Positions 62,833-64,000 of a DNA stretch of 64,000 bases are shown here, in pieces. The position numbers and the translations under genes are program-made. How positions within the stretch are numbered: the first letter of the stretch is position 1; each line of letters opens with the position of its first letter. The DNA is from Rutidosis leptorrhynchoides (taxonomy: Eukaryota > Streptophyta > Magnoliopsida > Asterales > Asteraceae): contig NC_092341.1 in the NCBI RefSeq assembly GCF_046630445.1, forward strand, positions 218,451,001-218,515,000, in the 5' to 3' direction. The notes beneath the pieces were generated by a model, which searched no databases, was not told the origin of the DNA, and saw nothing but the letters and a program-made list of their open reading frames with translations.

Positions 62833-63886
62833 TTTCATGACCCGTCCTAATCCATCTGGACGAATACATTACATTTGGTTACATCGCGAGGTACTTGACC
62901 TCTATATGATACATTTTACAAACATTGCATTCGTTTTTTTTAAGACAAACTTTCATTACATCGAAAGTTGACGGCATGCATACCATTTCATAATATATCC
63001 AACTATAATTGACTTAACAATAATCTTGATGAACTCAACGACTCGAATACAACGTCTTTTGAAATATGTCATGAATGACTCCAAGTAATATCTCTAATAT
63101 GAGCAAATGCACAGCGTAAGATTTCTTTCATACCTGAGAATAAACATGCTTTCAAGTGTCAACTAAAAGGTTGGTGAGTTCATTAGTTTATTATAAACAT
63201 TCATTTCCATCATTTTAATAGACCACAAGATTTTCATTTTTCATAAATACACTTCTCGTATCAGGCATTTCGCAAACTGCATAGAGATAAAAATTATTCA
63301 TATGGATTGAACACCTGGTAACCGACCTTAACAAGATGCATATAGAATATCCCCCAGTATACAGCGCGCAGCTAATATACTAAATAATACCTCGAAGTAC
63401 TAAAGCATCCATACCCTGGATGGGGCTCGTTGGGCCCGATAGATCTATCTTTAGGATTCGCGTCAATTAGGGGCCATTTCCCTAATTCTTAGATTACCAG
63501 ACTTGAAGGGGCGATATTCGGTTTAATAATCCAACCATATAATGTAGTTTTCGATTACTTGTGTCTATTTCGTAAAACATTTATAAAAGCAGCGCATGTA
63601 TTCTCAGTCCCAAAAATATATATTGCAAAAGCATTTAAAAATGGAGCAAATGAAACTCAGAATACTGTATTTTGTAGTAAAAATACATATGACAACATTG
63701 AACAAGTGTAGGGTTGGCCTCGGATTCACGAACCTATATCATTTGAATTTCTATTAAAACATATAATAGAAATATCATAATTTCATTTATTAATACATAT
63801 TATTTATATATATTTTGTAGTTATATAAGATTTATACTAGATTTCATTTAAGAACATATACTTTATGTTATATCTTAAATTATATG

Positions 63887-63939
<53 letters not shown>

Positions 63940-64000
63940 TTTTGTATATGTATTTAAAGTGACTAATATAGTTATATTAATATATATATATATATATATA
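62833..64000 (-). repeat. LARD-like element B, 5' LTR, truncated by window end
   Basis: Near-identical to 43740 onward. It has the hairpin CAACTAAAAGGTTG (63170-63183, one mismatch) and (TA)n at 63888-63936 and 63981-64000. About 2.6 kb of the LTR should lie beyond the window. Confidence 0.88.

Overview
This window reads as a repeat-dense stretch of a plant nuclear genome. It is very AT-rich and full of plant-type LTR retrotransposons, with one intron-containing nuclear gene at the left edge. A eudicot, probably Asteraceae, is my best guess from the look of the repeats; this is a recollection-based inference, not a proof.

Left edge (1-5080). A probable tRNA-derived SINE runs off the window start. 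It is followed by the only convincing host gene, a two-exon HMG-Y/HMGA-type gene on the minus strand (833-1416) with a linker-histone-like N-terminus and three AT-hooks. Upstream lie a Tourist/PIF-Harbinger-like MITE (1758-2066, TTA duplication) and a Mutator-like long-TIR element (2323-3723, 9-bp duplication), then non-coding sequence with small palindromes.

The rest (5081-64000) is a stack of insertions inside one old Ty1/copia element on the minus strand (LTR from 5081; pol C-terminus to integrase at 36102-38457). (1) A 29.3-kb Athila-type Ty3 element (6664-35977, minus, duplication ATTAT) sits in the copia LTR. (2) A 12.5-kb LARD-like element (13617-26077, minus, duplication CTTTA) sits inside the Athila. 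It has 3.65-kb LTRs, only a gag N-terminal remnant, and carries a 615-bp probable solo LTR. (3) Two nested solo LTRs (38458-43731 with GAACA; 39796-41841 with GTTAA) sit in the copia integrase. (4) A second LARD-like element (43740 to beyond 64000, minus) carries inside it a third LARD-like element on the plus strand (49125-60477, duplication GCTGG).

The Athila copy has gag-protease-RT-RNase H-integrase in order, then a small zinc-knuckle ORF and an env-position ORF. It is dead: several in-frame stops, frameshifts, a D-to-N change in the RT catalytic motif and a C-to-W change in the gag zinc knuckle.

The three LARD-like elements are the most unusual part. They share LTR termini, a Met-tRNA-type primer binding site, a conserved hairpin followed by a splice-like motif in the LTR, a short gag remnant, and a decayed zinc-knuckle reading frame on the strand opposite to the element in all three copies. 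Two of them also carry tRNA-like modules with Pol III boxes and T-run terminators on the sense strand of the LTR. Two share the same in-frame gag stop, as expected of a lineage mobilised in trans.
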